A stretch of 64,000 nucleotides of DNA from Theobroma cacao (GCF_000208745.1 NC_030857.1:9692371-9756370); one strand, 5' to 3'; counted from the first letter of the stretch, positions 36,128 through 50,286 are shown. Program-made: numbers and translations. The notes: generated by a model not told the origin, from the letters alone.

Positions 36128-36156
36128 TGGGCCTCAGCGGGCTCGTGCTGGGCCCA
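36128..36156 (-). promoter_or_regulatory. Paired site II elements of the RimP-like gene
   Basis: TGGGCC at 36128-36133 and the palindromic TGGGCCCA at 36149-36156 lie about 185-210 bp upstream of the ATG. AAAACGGTGTCGG is adjacent. TGGGCC/T site II motifs are bound by TCP factors and are common in promoters of ribosome and organelle biogenesis genes. Confidence 0.5.
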
Positions 36157-36680
36157 ACCGGGTCTGACAAATCTGAAACTAACACCCAGCGCATTCCGAC
36201 CCACCCACATAGTTATATTTCTGTTATTAGCAATGTGATCCTGAAAATATTTTTTTATTCATTTAATAAAATAATAAATTTGCTGTAGATGAATGAAATT
36301 TTCGGTTAACTGAAAAAGGAAAAAGGAAAGACATAGTATTGATAAATTGATGATTGACTTTTGTTAATGATGGCAATGTTGGTTTGGATGGATGATAAGA
36401 GCTTTTTTCTATAAAAAAAAAAAAAAAGGAAAAAAATATTGCAAAGCAGGCATCAATTGCTTTTGCAATAATATATATGGGAAGGAACTCCAGCAAAAAA
36501 TCCATACAAAAGTAATGAAATGGCTATGCATTTTACAAAAGTTATTGAATATTGAAACAGGTTCAAAACTGACATATATTTTCCAAATACCATTGGAGGG
36601 AACTCAGTGTATGCTTTGTTTTTTCAAGTGTTGACTATGTGATCTGCACAGAAAATATGTTGAAAAGAAGACGAAAAAAA

Positions 36681-39600
36681 TCATAGTGAAGAGAGAGATG
36701 CCTTCTTGGTAGCAGGGGGTGATGGGGTAGCAGTTGCATTATCTGTCCAATTCTTTTCACCCCAATGCCACAGCATACTTTCCCAGAAGCAGAATTCCTC
36801 AAAGCATGTCTTTAAACGCTTGTCTTTTATCTTGATTTTCCAATGGCCATCCATGTAATTCCCTTTCTCAGCTTGCCTCCTATCCCACTCTAGTTGTGCC
36901 TTCTGCTTGGACCTAAGTAAACAGTACTTGTGTAAATTTTCTGGCATGGCGTCGTGTACCTTCCACCATGTTTTGTGAGCAACATCACTGGCAAACTCCT
37001 GCAGAATGTCCACATTCCAGTTGCAATCATAGTCCCGGAAGCATAGCCATGGTTTGTTGCCCAGATAATGGAGCACATAAAGAATTGGAGGATCGGCTCC
37101 AAAGAGGCGAGTCTTCATCTGTTTCTTCTCCTCCTCATCACCTTCCCAGAAGTGCTTCAAGAAGTTCATGTGTTTTGGAATCCGATGCCACCAAGTGAAG
37201 ATTTCATTCAGATACCCCTGGTCCCCACCATTGTAGGATTCAATCTCATTGATGTGATCCATTAGTAGCTGGAATGTACAATTTGATGGCTCAACAACCA
37301 TCACACCTGAGTTGAAGAGAGTAGCATTATTTCCTATAGCAGATATCTCAGGCATCTCAAATAAGAAATCAATATTCCTAAGTATAAGAAGGTCAGCATC
37401 AATGAAAATGATCTTGTCATAATCAGTCAACTGCCAAAGACGGAACTTGCTGTAATTCCATTCATTATATGCTTCTGGTTCAGCTTTTGGATTCCTGATT
37501 CTTTGGATTGTATAAATTTTCCACCCAGCGGCCTCCAAGCCACCTCTATGATAATCACTGATTGAGTCATCAACAAGTATCACAAGGTCCCTTGTTGAAC
37601 CTGACATGCGGATGCTCTGCGCAGCAGTAATGGCCCCACAAACATATACATGAGCAGAGTGTAGGATTGTTGCATATGCTTCACGGTGTGCTCTCTCTGA
37701 ATGGAAATACTCTGTTCAAATTTATTCAGTTAGTTTAAGCCTTTCAGATTTCAGAAACCATCTAAACAAAGTAGTTTGGAACCCTTTAAGAGGCGCAAGA
37801 CTTCAACTCATCATTTCCAAGATGGAAGATTTCCAGGTCAGCAGAAGAAAAAAAGAGTCAAATGTAGAAAAGGTTAAAAGGAGGGGAAAAAACAGCAACA
37901 ATTATAATTTCTATAGAACCACTCTAGCTCACAAGCATTATAGAGATCCAAAGAGATGATTTAGGTCAGTAATTTAGGATGTCACAGACCCAATTTTGCC
38001 AATACTGAATCACTTTCGCTGACTAAAACTATAATCTTGCCTCATCATTATAGCTATTCATCCACGTTTCCTCAACAGGACTTCTTATCCCAGTGAAAAG
38101 ATTTTACATATGTAAAAAGTTAATAGTGACAGAAAATCTTGAAGCAGCCAGCTTCAGTTATACTGAAAAGAAGAATTTGTATGAACAAACACCTTGAAGA
38201 ACCTAGTTTGAAACCAACCTTTAGCCTGGAGAGGAACTGAAAGCTCACATGACCCTACTGGCAGTCGAATCTTTTCTCTTAACCTGTGCAGGTTGGGAGT
38301 ATACAGCCAAGCATTCCCTTCGCGTGCAACAAGGTCCTTGCAAGTAAAAAGATTTGGGATGGGGAAGCAGTCAGTCACAAAAAGCACATGCACTGGGTGA
38401 AACCCCTTAGCAGATGCAGCAAGCCTTGCAGCCGCTAGCTGAAAGTGTAGACGTGCAACATCCCTTGACCACTTTCCTGACTTGTTGCAAGGAAGCTTAA
38501 CTGCAATAAGATCAATCCGTGGTTTGCCAGGAACCTGAAGACTGGGTAGAGAAGGACAATGTGGAACCTCAAATTCTTCTTCTTCATCTATCCATTCAGG
38601 GTACAGGGATTCCCAAGTTACATTGACTGCGACAGAGTCCAATTGTAGAACAACATGCTCAGCATCTGGTAACAGCTGCTTCCATTGATCAGTTTCACCA
38701 TTATTGAAGTTCAACAAGCCAATTCCCTGATATTCATCCCTGTCAGTCAGCTTCTCAATAACACTCGAGATTTGGTCCCAATTTACATCCAACATTGATA
38801 TATAGCGAGGATCTGCAGCAGCACTGTGTCTTATCCATCTGTCTACAAAACTAGGCCTGCATGTAATGAAGTTCAACTTCAAAAAACTGAAACATAAAAC
38901 AGAAACAAGAGCAATCCTAAACATATGTTCTAGCAAAAATGGCTGCTCGAGGCCTTTCAGTACTGGAAATTCAAGGTGATCAACTTAAAAGCAGAAATAT
39001 TGAGGTTGTTACCCATGCTAGCTGATAGCTGGTTAGATACAGGCAGAAAAATGTACTCACTTGCATGCACTCACATATGCACAAACACATGCTCAAACAC
39101 AAGAATGGCTTATTTTCAAACAGAAAACAAGTAAAGTACAAAAGAGCAAACTATAGCCTGAATAGAACATTGTACAGAAAGATTTACAGGCGGTAGAATA
39201 TACCGAGATACAAAATTGGATGGGCTATCTGAAACATAAACTGCAGGGGAGCGGAAGAGAGTGAATAGAGTTCCCAACAGAATTATAACCAGCACAGCTT
39301 TCAAGGTAGATATCTTGAAATTCCAATTCCTGTATCTAATGGGGACATGGAGGGCCTTCTCTACATCTTTAAAAACCTTATTTCTTTGGAACCCTCTTCT
39401 GCTTGTGTCTTCACTGTAAAAATGCATTTATAAGTCGAATCAGTCCGTGTGCATAAAGCAAATAAAAGAGAGACAAAAGTCAGATCCTGAAAAGCAAAAG
39501 GTTCTTCATACTGAAAGCAGTTTGAATAGAAAACTGAATGTTCATCCTTTACTTCAGTGTCATGATAAAATTCATTAGTAAATCTAATGTCAATGTAGAG

Positions 39601-40511
39601 ATAAAAATGAAGTATTTAAAACCAGATTTGCAAGGTAACTTTGAATAATGCAAGCAATATTAAAAAAATTTTCAAGGCATTAACAAAACTAGTATTCGCA
39701 TAATACAAGTACTAGTCATGATGTCGCCTTTGGCTTCCACAATTTCACAAAATATTCCAAGTTGAGATGTCATTTGTAGCTTTCATTCCATAAATTTTAT
39801 GCCAATCCTCAATTGATCCAAATTTTAATATACTTCAGTTATTCAAGAATCAATTAAAACATGATGAAGAGTCCTAAGTTTTATCAGAGAAGAAGTCAAA
39901 TCCCAGAAAATATGTTTAGAAAACCATCATTTACACTAAAAATATATTTCACAGAAATTTTTCATTCCCGTGCAAACGACTTTATAAACAATGAGATTAA
40001 TTCACATAAATAAACGTAATACCAGCAAAAATTAAGACTGAAAAGCAGAATTAATGTAAACAGTTGAAAGCTTAAACAGTTAATGTTAGAGAGGACCGCC
40101 TAGGCCTAGCTCAATTTACTTCATATTTGATCTTTTCCAACAGCTAACAAAGCTAAAGGAAAGCGCATAAATACCTACCGTACTAGGAAATTTTCTTCAA
40201 ATAATTACAAGTTAACTAGAGCAATTAATATGACGCAAATCGAAGGCAACAAAAAAGTGCACAAACAAATCATAGCCAAATTCAAGCAGATCTCGCTGCA
40301 TTTTCTCGTCAAACAAACAACGGTGCTTAAAAGCTCGATCAACTAGCTAACTATGGTCAACTTTTTACTAAAAAATTTCAGGTTCTCAAATGAAAGCAGC
40401 AGCTAGAAACTTGGGTGATGAAATGAAAAAAAGGAAGAAGGAGAGAGGAACCGACGCGGAAGCAGAAACGCGGTGACGAGGCTCTTTGGGACTGAGGGAG
40501 GGGCCTCTCAT
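36681..40511 (-). CDS. GUX: UDP-glucuronate:xylan alpha-glucuronosyltransferase (GUX/PGSIP), GT8
   Basis: Four coding exons: 40511-40456, 39413-39204, 38856-38219, 37711-36681. They total 1935 nt, 644 aa, close to Arabidopsis GUX1/GUX3. The N-terminus MRGPSLSPKEPRHRV resembles the GUX3 type. A signal anchor spans about 57-72 (KAVLVIILLGTLFTLF), giving a type II Golgi protein. The lumenal stem is followed by the GT8 domain: VILVDDSISDYH, the manganese-binding DXD motif Asp406-Ala-Asp408 in IIFIDADLLIL, NGGDQGYLNEIF, and His516 in HYLGNKPW. The enzyme adds glucuronic acid to xylan in the Golgi for secondary or primary walls. Exon 1 encodes only 18 codons plus two bases, and its donor (GTCGGT) is weak; it was chosen because it closes the phase. 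The exact paralogue (GUX1 or GUX3) is not settled. Confidence 0.95.
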
Positions 40512-43078
40512 GTTTAGAAATCTTCAGAGAGCAGCTGAAACTGAAAATACCATTTGTTTATGCTTTGAGGTTTCAAAGACTGTACTCAATTTATGGTTTG
40601 TTTTATAAGTTTTAAAAAATAGAGAAAGAGGGAGAGCTGGCTTTGCTGTCTGATCCAAGGCTGCGAAGACTCAAGAGAGGAAGCGGCAGTTATTAGTGTT
40701 AGAACAGAGAAGGTGAAACATTTGGAATTTTTTTATTTTTTATTTTTTATTTTCCGATGATGCGTGATGATAGCTGGCTTTTTGCCTTGGTCAGTTTAAG
40801 ACAAATTCAACCAACAAATACATACATATATATATATATATATAAGAAAAGAAAAGATAATTAGACAATTAGCAATGTTATTTTTTTCTATTTATTTTCT
40901 TTGAGCTTTCTCAATTTTTTTTTATTTTTTTTTTTGCAAAATAAATGTTACAAGGTATGAATTAGGAAAGGATTCTTTTCACCTTACTTGATAAAAGATG
41001 CTCTCCCAGTAAGGATTATTAAAAGTCAATGAAACAAAAAAGAAAATCAGGGAAGGGTGGTTGAGGAGTTAAGTACATGTATATAGTCATAATAACAAGT
41101 TAAGAAATAGCAAATCAAGATGAGAAGTCAATTATCTAATAATGACAAAGCCAGCTCTAGGCTTTGATTTGAGAATCCTATTAGTTTTATGTTGGTAGTT
41201 AGAGAAAATTGGTCCTTCTCTCATCATTATTGCTCTAGTTTTTGTGCTGTAATGCAATGGCCATGTCGCCAACCATGTTTGCAACCTACAATTATATAAA
41301 TACCAAACGCAGCGTTGCAACCGCCACGTCAACACCACATACTCTTTTCGGTTATGATTCTCACGAGAAGCTCTTTTTTTTTTTTTTTTATGGTGAAGAT
41401 AGAGTTAAGCGAGAAACCAAATTTTGCTATGCTTTGGCTACAAACTTTCTTCTTATAAAACTTGATAACTGAGAGGAAAGGTGGATGTTTGGCCCCGTAT
41501 TAAAACAGCTTTTCTATTATAAGTTTTAAATTATAAAAAAGACTATATTATGATATAATGTTTTAAAAAATTCATATTGTATTCAATCAAAATTTTATAT
41601 ATTTATTTTAATTAAATAAATTTTTATAATTAACGATTGATCAAAACATCACTTGTCATTTTTATACGTACGTGATGCTAACTTGAAAGATAAAAATATT
41701 ATAAAATTATATCATTATGTCACATCACTATCCATTATAACATATCAAAATGTCATATAAGTACCATGTGATATAAAAATAACAATTTACGTTTTAAGTA
41801 TTGATAGTCGGTCAATAATTAGTTATAAGAATTAATTTAATCTATAATAAAAATATAAAAACTTGATTAAATATAATAAAATAATAAAAAAAATTTGTAA
41901 ATTTTCTTGAACATTTTAATTTTTTTAAATATGATGTGCTATATTATCCCTATTTATCTCTAGTTGTCATGGGTCAATTAAGAATTTGTTTTTTTTTTCC
42001 TTTGGTATAAAGGAGTAAGTTCACCTAATTTAACGAACTAATCTTCAAAACAAAAGTTAATAATATTATTGAACAAAAGAGTTTTCACTCTATGAATGGA
42101 ATAACTTAATTGCCATTGATTAGCATGAGAAGTCATTCAATTTGCACATCTCAGCCTCTTAACATATTTTATTTTATTTTATTTGTTTGAATGTTACAAG
42201 TAAATTCGTTATTCGATTTACAGAATCAAAACAATTTTTTTTGTTTCATTTATTCTGTTCGTTTTAAGACCTATATTGGTAGTTGGAGAAGTTTGAATGT
42301 TTTATGTTAAATAAAAGTAATTTTGCAAATAAATTTGCAAAATCGTTTTCAATAATAAAAGTATTTTGATATAATTTATAACTGTACTAGAATTTACAAA
42401 AATACTTTGAAACAAGTACTTACAATTTATCATATTTTCGCAACAAATTTATAAATTTGGTTTCCTTTTACAAAAATTTTTTGAATGATATTTACAAAAA
42501 TAACATTACTTAAATTATTAAATCTAAGCATTTAATTCATTAGTTAATATATAATCTTTTTACTTAAATAACAGAATTCGAATTCCTCTTATCAAATAAA
42601 CAAAAATCACCTGAGCTCCTATAAAAACTTCAACGGGCCCAAACAGGTGAAGTTATGCTTAAATATTTTATACATCATCAAAATACATTATACATGTCAG
42701 ATTCATGGGAGAAATAAAAGCTTTTAATAAAAAGATAATTTAAGGTTAACGCTACCCTCATGGTCGAAAATGGCAAAATCCGTCTGGATGGGCCCAAAAT
42801 GAGTTGGGCCTTCCGGATGGAAGTATCTTTTGAAAATTATTAATCAATCGATGTAAAAAAGAAAACGAAGGAAAAGTACGGGAAACGCTGCGTTTGGGTC
42901 TGTCTTCTCTTCTTGCATTTTCAGATTTCTAAAAATTTTGTTACCCTCTACGCTTAAGCAGATCTGAATCTTCTTTTTCTCCAGAACAAAAAAAAAAAAA
43001 AAAAAAACAAACCGCTCCAACTTCGCGGAAACATCACAGCCGTCGATCTTAGGGGTCTAGTATAGAGAATAATCGAAG
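40512..43078. other. Divergent intergenic region between GUX and VPS45
   Basis: About 2.6 kb shared as upstream DNA by two head-to-head genes. It holds a TA run at 40826-40844, poly-T at 41380-41395, a very AT-rich middle (41500-42600) and a poly-A of about 19 in the VPS45 leader near 42989. Open frames at 41132-41472 have no family signature. Confidence 0.5.
42789..42810 (+). promoter_or_regulatory. Paired site II elements upstream of VPS45
   Basis: TGGGCCCA at 42789-42796 and TTGGGCC at 42804-42810 lie about 270-290 bp upstream of the VPS45 ATG. They are the same motif pair as upstream of the RimP-like gene. Confidence 0.45.
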
Positions 43079-46000
43079 ATGGTGCTGGTATCGGCCGTAC
43101 GGGATTACGTCAATCGGATGTTGCAGGACATCTCCGGCATGAAAGTCCTCATTCTCGATTCTCAGACGGTAATTTATTTTTTCTTCTCTTTAATTCGTAT
43201 TTGCTTTAATTTCAACTGAATTAATTTTAACAATTTATTACTTTAATTTAATGATTTTATTTTTATCATTAATTTTAAATATCTGGTCACTTTAATTTGG
43301 AAATGGAGTAGTGAGGAAAACTGTTGTGATCTGAGGGTAGAAATCAGGACATTTGAGATAATTAGGAACTGAAGTGAGCATTTTCAATTTAGTACAAACA
43401 GATTTGGCATTTAATTGGCATTGAGGCCTCGAATTTTTGCTGCTAGTTAGTTAGGCCGAGTTTATTGTTATAGTTTTTTGGTTCGCTTTTGTCTTGAATG
43501 GATCGTTTCTTATACTTGATTCTGCGAAGGATCAGTTGTTGTGGCTTGTTGTAGCTTTTTGATGAGCAGTTAACTATTTGTTATTGGTGGATGAAGCTTA
43601 ACGCAGTTTTGTGAGGGTTTTTTGCATGATTTTTGTCGATTTGGCTGGTTCAGATATAAGTATATATAGCCTTACTTAATGTAGCTGTAAGTAATTAGAA
43701 CATTTGAGCTGGAAGTTTGATCATTGTGTCGAATGAAGTAGTTGGAGAGGGAGCTCCTTTCCATCCTCTATAGCCAACCTCTATGATTCATGTAAATTTG
43801 GAAGCGGGCATGGTTTCTATAATGGTGCATATTGTTTTATAATGCTTTTTAAGTTTCTTTGTTTCTTGATTGTGCAACTGCAATTTGTATGGGATTATGT
43901 CAAATTGATGGTAGAGAACTGCTTAAGGAGAAAACCGGACTTCTGTTTGTGTTTGAAGTGCTGGATGTAGTTAACAGTATGTCTAAGAACTTGGAGGGGT
44001 ATGGAGGGGGATTCTATAGTTCCCATTATTTTATTGTCAAAAAAAATAAAGAAGAGGGAAGTGAAAGGAAGGTGTAATGGGAGGGCCGCTCCTTCCTTTC
44101 CCTCAGTCCAAACAAAACCTAAATGCATCTATTCCAAGATTGTGACAGCAAGGAACAGGCCTAGCTGGAGTATTGTGGAATTAGGTAGAGAAATGACCTC
44201 CTTACCTAAAATGGAAATCTGGATATGTGTTGGGTACTTTAGTAATTTTCTAGTCCTAGCTGCACTTTCTGAAAATCCTACAATTGAGTCGCTGAGACCA
44301 TGTACCATCCCTATCTGCATGAGTTGCCAACCAAACATATTGGTATAAAGTTTATATTGAAGGAATTAATAGTCATGTTCGCGTCACAAATTTTCGATAA
44401 CTTCAACTTCATGAGAATTGAAGGTTTGATTTTGCATTGTTGTTGCTAGTTTATGGGGTTTCTTAATGGATCAACATAAATTAATAAATGAGTCATTTAA
44501 AAAGAAAAGAAAATGATGGTTTTGATTATAGGTAATGTATTCTGTTTTCTGAGTCACAGGTTAGCATAGTGAGTGTCGTTTATTCACAGTCAGAGCTACT
44601 TCAGAAAGAAGTATTTTTGGTAGAATTGATAGACTCCATTTCCAAGTCAAAAGAATCAATGTCACATCTCAAGGCAGTTTATTTCCTTCGGCCTACATCG
44701 GAAAATATTCAGCACATGCGGCGTCAGCTATCCAATCCTAGGTTTGGAGAATATCACTTGTGTAAGTTCTTTGTATCTTTTGAAATTTGGTGTGGCTATA
44801 ATTTAATTTTACTATAAAAATATGAAAAGTTTTTTATTACCCAATCTTAGATGTTTTGCTCGAAGTGCATTTTCATCTCAAATTGGGTTTTTGCAGTTTT
44901 CTCAAACATGTTGAAAGATACCCAGATTCATCTTTTAGCTGATTCAGATGAACAGGAAGTTGTCCAGCAACTCCAGGTAAGTCTGACTGCTATTTTCTTG
45001 AGTGGAAGTTTTTTATTGTTTGCCCTTCTTCATCTACCTCTTTATTTGAGAATAAACTTGTCAAGAATATCAAGTCTAGAGTTTATCCATAGTTGAGTAA
45101 ACTACCATATAAGAAATCTGCTGCAAGATGCAGAAAGACAGCCATTCCTGTTGCATCAGTGCGATCCCTGGATGGTAAGATGAGGGCATAGGTTCAACTC
45201 TTGAGAACACATTGCTTAACTGAAAAGTCTTTTAAGTGAGGACTGTTTTAACCACCCCATCCAGGACTCTGCATTTCTGAGAGCAGCAATGTGTGGCAAT
45301 GCTAACTCTTTAACATCATGAGGAGGTCACTATAGTAATTGTTTGATCTAAGGATTGACAGAGAATATTTTCTCTATGTCAGTAGATGATGCATTACTGA
45401 AAGGGGTGATTTAAGCATTGTTCTTATGCTGGCTGAAATGGCTATATATTTATAGTCCAATTCACCTACCTATAATGTGAATATTCCTTAATATCGTAGT
45501 GTTGTTCATAGGTTTCTGTCGTGTATAATTAAATTTTAAGAATATTTCCGGAGATGCCGTATACTTTTAGATCAGAAATTAAAAGTTTGGCTTTGACCTC
45601 TTATATAGTTCTTGTCTTGGTTTTGCAGGAGTTTTATGCAGATTTCATTGCTGTTGATCCTTACCACTTTACGTTAAACATGCCTTCAAATCACCATTAT
45701 ATGCTCCCAGCAGTTGTGGATCCTTCTAGCTTGCAGCACTTCTGTGACCGAGCTGTTGATGGTATTGGTGCGCTTTTCTTGGCATTAAAACGAAGACCAA
45801 TAATTAGATATTCAAGGACCTCTGATATTGCAAAAAGGATTGCTCAAGAAACAGCAGTGAGTAAAACTGCATAACATCAACTATTACAAACATTTACATC
45901 ACTGATTACTGGGAATTTTGCTAATAAAAACTGTTCTAGATTTTGCTTAGTTAATTGTTTGATAAATCTCTTCAATACATATGTGAATGTATATATTTAA

Positions 46001-49000
46001 AATGATTTTTAAGTTTTGTCATGGATAAGAAAAACTTTAAGCTTGTCTATAAATCTTGGAGTCACGAAAAAGAACTGATTTTCTTCTTCTTCTTCTTCTT
46101 CTTCTTCTTCTTCTTTTTTGTTGTGTTTCTGGGGTATGACAGAAACTAATGTACCAGCAAGAAAGTGGTCTTTTTGACTTCAGACGGATGGAAATGTCTC
46201 CATTGTTGCTGATAGTTGACAGAAGGGATGATCCCGTGACTCCATTGCTGAATCAATGGACCTATCAGGTACATGTTGTTCTGACTCTTATCTCACCAGT
46301 TCTTAAAGGTAAACTATGCCTCTTGTTATTTTCAAATGGGTAGCTACATCATATTTTCTGAATTACATTTTGTAGGCAATGGTTCATGAATTGATTGGTA
46401 TTCAGGATAACAAAGTGGATTTGAGAAGTATTAGCAATCTTCCCAAAGATCAACAGGTTGATTGCATTTTTCCTCGGCTAGATATAGTTGTTTTAATATA
46501 TGGCAGTGGCTTATCTTTGTAATCTCATGCTTATAGGAAGTCGTGCTCTCGTCAGAACAAGATGCATTCTTCCAAGCTAACATGTATGAAAATTTTGGAG
46601 ATATTGGAATGAATATCAAGCGAATGGTGGATGATTTTCAGCAGGTTGCTAAAAGCAACCAAAATATCCAGACAATAGGTTTCAATGAGACAAAATTGAG
46701 TATTTCAGATTTATTAGTGATTTTTTTTTTGTAATATTACTGATGGCTGAGGTAGGTCATTAAATTATTATGCTTTGAGTTTCTGCAGAAGACATGGCCA
46801 AATTTGTGGACAATTACCCTGAGTACAGAAAAATGCATGGGAATGTTTCAAAGCATGTAACATTGGTCACCGAAATGAGCAAGATAGTTGAAGAAAGAAA
46901 GCTTATGTTGGTTTCAGAAACTGAGCAGGAGTTGGCTTGCAATGGTGGGCAAGTTGCTGCCTTTGAGGTAGTGAACATGTGCTTGTTTTTATCTCTGTTT
47001 CTTCTTTTTTAGCTTGATATCTGTTTATGAGTCTTCATATATCGATCGGTTCTGCATTACAATTTGTTTACGTCATTAAGATACAGAAGATATTTGTAAA
47101 TCTCATGATTTTTTGGTGCAATTATCAAGAGCAAAGACTTCCAAAGGATGAATATGAAATGTTTTAAATGGTGTTAGACCAAGGGATTGGATCCTAGGGT
47201 CACTTACTGCAGGAAAAAGGGAGTTTACAGATGAAATGTATTTGTTGTTTAGGGATGTTAAAAGTAAAATACATTTTAACAAGAGTCGAGATTGAATAAT
47301 TGATAAGAGCTACTGTTAAAATGAATCAATGAATGAGCTGCATAGGATATATTTGAAAGTGACATTGTTCTCAAGAGTAAATGTTGGTTCAAAATCTATG
47401 ATTAAATGAGCGTACTTTTGTCTCTGAAAGTGTTCTTGTTTTAAGAAAAGGATGGTTCTTACACTTTGGAGAAGACTGATTTTGATAAAAATAAACACAC
47501 TACAAATAGGAATAGAAACCATGTGATTTATTTACAATGCACACAAACTAGGCAACAAATATTTTTCTGCTCAATTATCTCTCATCAATGAATCTATTTA
47601 CTCATCAATTCTACCTTCCATATTATCACTTACAGATCAAAATTGGTCCTCAGTATTTATTTTAACCATCGGATTAGGTTGTAGGTTTTTTAGTTTACTG
47701 GGTGTGAGATATAGATAATACTCCATTTAAACTATTACATGATTTCAATTACTAGTATTTATGTGGAGATGATCATGGAATAAAAATCTTAATTGTGATT
47801 TGGAATGAGACTTGGAAGCACATGGTATATTTGACAAGCTCTGATGATCTTCTTTACATACTTCTTTGCAGGCAGTGACAAATCTTTTAAACAATGAAAG
47901 CATATCAGATGTTGACCGACTACGCCTAGTAATGCTGTATGCTTTGCGCTATGAGAAGGAGAGCCCTGTCCAACTGATGCAGCTATTCAACAAACTGGCA
48001 TCTAGGTCTGCCAAGTACAAGCCTGGGGTAACATAACCAACATACACATTGTGCTTGGAATTCATGTGTCATCATCATTTTATTTATTTCCTTTCCACAT
48101 GCATGTATGCATGTCATTTCTAAATATGTTTATTCCTTGATCAAAATCTAATGCTTATCAATTATGGTGGTGCATATGGCCTGATCTCTCTCTCGACATT
48201 CTAGTCATATGATAAGAATTTTTTTTTTTTTGCTGGTAAAGCTTGACTTGCTGTTTGAGCTGTTGCAGTTTTTTAGCAATTGCAGTTCTGTCATTGATTA
48301 GTTCTCTTTGTGAAGCTGAATCAATCAGCAATTTTGTTAAGAGGTATTTAATTCTCATTGAGAATTAACTGGTTTTAATTTGTCTGCAATTGTGGAACAG
48401 CTTGTCCAATTTCTCCTAAAGCAAGCAGGGGTTGACAAGAGAACCAGTGATCTTTATGGAAATCGCGATCTTCTGAATATTGCTCGCAACATGGCTCGTG
48501 GATTAAAGGTTTGTTGCAAAAGGTTTTACTTATTTTCTTAGAAAGTTTTTCTTCATTTGCTTATAGATCATTTTCAAACTTTTCTTACTAGGGGGTTGAG
48601 AATGTCTACACCCAGCACCAGCCTCTTCTATTCCAAACTATGGAAAGCATAACCAAAGGCCGGTTGCGAGATGTGGACTACCCATGTGTTGGAAATCATT
48701 TTCAGCAGGGCAGGTTTGTTGCTATATAATAAAGTTTTCCAATTTTTGTTGGGAAAGTTTGCGGTTGATCTCTTTGTTTATAGAATAAATGTGTGTCTAC
48801 ATTCATTTAATATCATCACTTTAGTTCTTTAAAGTGGAGGCCCCTTGATATTTAAACTTGTATATTTAGTTCACTTTGGCATTTTGTGAAGTTGATGCTG
48901 GATGATAAGAGCAATATGTGGCTGGAAAAAATGAAAGTTGGTTGTACGTCTTTGATGTACTTTCAGATTCTTGGCCTCTCATGACTTTCCCCAAGTATAA

Positions 49001-50286
49001 TTTAAGAGGAAAAAACCACTCCAATAAATAAAGAAATGCTTCTAATGATATTGTATGAGTAGTAGAACCTCTTTTTTCAAGTTGCAAGATGATGCAAAAC
49101 TCCCAAAAGGAAAAGGAAGATGATGCAACAATTTTTTAGATAGTCATTTTGAGCAAACAATGCAGTTGTGATCATGAGCCCAAAATAAATTCTTGCACTG
49201 AAAACTCCCAACCTGGACTCAAGTTCTCTTAGCCTCAAGCTTGTTTAACAAATGAATCTAGTTCCAGAATGAACCAAGCAATAGCACCAACTGAGCTGAA
49301 CGCATGGGCTTGGCTCATTTTCAGCCCTAGAACTAGCATTACGTGTTGCATGAAATGATGTCAGAAATTCGTAAGAGCAGCATTTAACAGGTCACTCATT
49401 TTGGGTTAAACTTTGTTGATTCACAAAAGTTTAGGAAAACTCTTCTTTGTGTTATTAATGATAAACACATATACAGGAAAGAAAGATATGTAAAGATCTC
49501 AAGTAATAATTTTTCAATGATGCATGTTCTGTCTTTATACAGGCCACAGGAGGTAGTTGTATTCATTGTTGGTGGAACAACTTATGAGGAGTCCCGTTTT
49601 GTCGCTTTGCAAAATGCCAGCAATTCTGGAATTCGTTTTATACTTGGTGGGTCGGCAGTTCTGAACTCTAAGAGGTAGGCTGTGGATATTCCCTAAGTCT
49701 TCTACATACAACATACAAGCATAAAAAGGGTATCCTAATGGTCTGTTGGCTGTGACACGCTGACACTCGTAACAAATCTTGATACTGAATTATTTTTCCA
49801 CCTGGGTTAATCGTACATTAAGTTAGCTTGAACCATGTTGGAACTATATAATGTATCTTGAAAATTATATTTTTCATTTTGTGTTGTCCACAAGTGGACC
49901 TTTACTCTCAAGGATGGCTGTGATTTTATTAGATAGACATTAATGACTAGAATATAGTCCTTATTTCAGAATATGATTTATTAAAAAAAAAAGGGATTTA
50001 TGGAGGAAGTATCAAGTAGTTAGGTTTTCGATTTTAACGAGTTAAAATTAGGAAGTTTCTCCCTAATTTCATTGTAAGTTGTCAATCTTAAAGTGCTAAA
50101 TCAATTATATAAAAGTGCTTTATAAATAGAGTAGATGTTGGTTTATTGATTGCCAGAACTTTGTGTACCAGATTCATTGCTCTCTGATCATCTTCTTAAG
50201 GGATGGTTTTTGGCTTAAAATGCAGGTTTCTGAAGGACTTAGAAGAAGCTCAGAGGATAGCTCGAACCAGCAGCAGTGTCGTATGA
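43079..50286 (+). CDS. VPS45: VPS45, Sec1/Munc18-family SNARE regulator
   Basis: Thirteen exons: 43079-43168, 44560-44761, 44897-44976, 45629-45856, 46143-46268, 46376-46456, 46537-46678, 46789-46967, 47872-48027, 48401-48508, 48592-48713, 49543-49674, 50226-50286. They total 1707 nt, 568 aa, the usual plant VPS45 length. The Sec1 domain fills the protein: N-terminal domain 1 starts [20 protein letters not shown]. Later landmarks are [30 protein letters not shown], and the domain-closing [17 protein letters not shown]. The product is a peripheral membrane protein at the trans-Golgi network and endosomes, where it controls syntaxin (SYP4-class) assembly for vacuolar trafficking. All splice sites are GT-AG and every phase closes. 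Intron 1 is 1.4 kb. Frames within introns (for example 43859-44348) have no homology signal. Confidence 0.98.
46080..46114 (+). repeat. TTC microsatellite in VPS45 intron 4
   Basis: About eleven TTC units lie roughly 30 bp before the acceptor of exon 5 (AG at 46141-46142), so the repeat is part of the polypyrimidine region. Confidence 0.85.

Noticed and set aside
43859..44348. Several open frames within VPS45 intron 1
   Set aside because: Both strands give similar-length frames with no family motif; the intron boundaries are firm.
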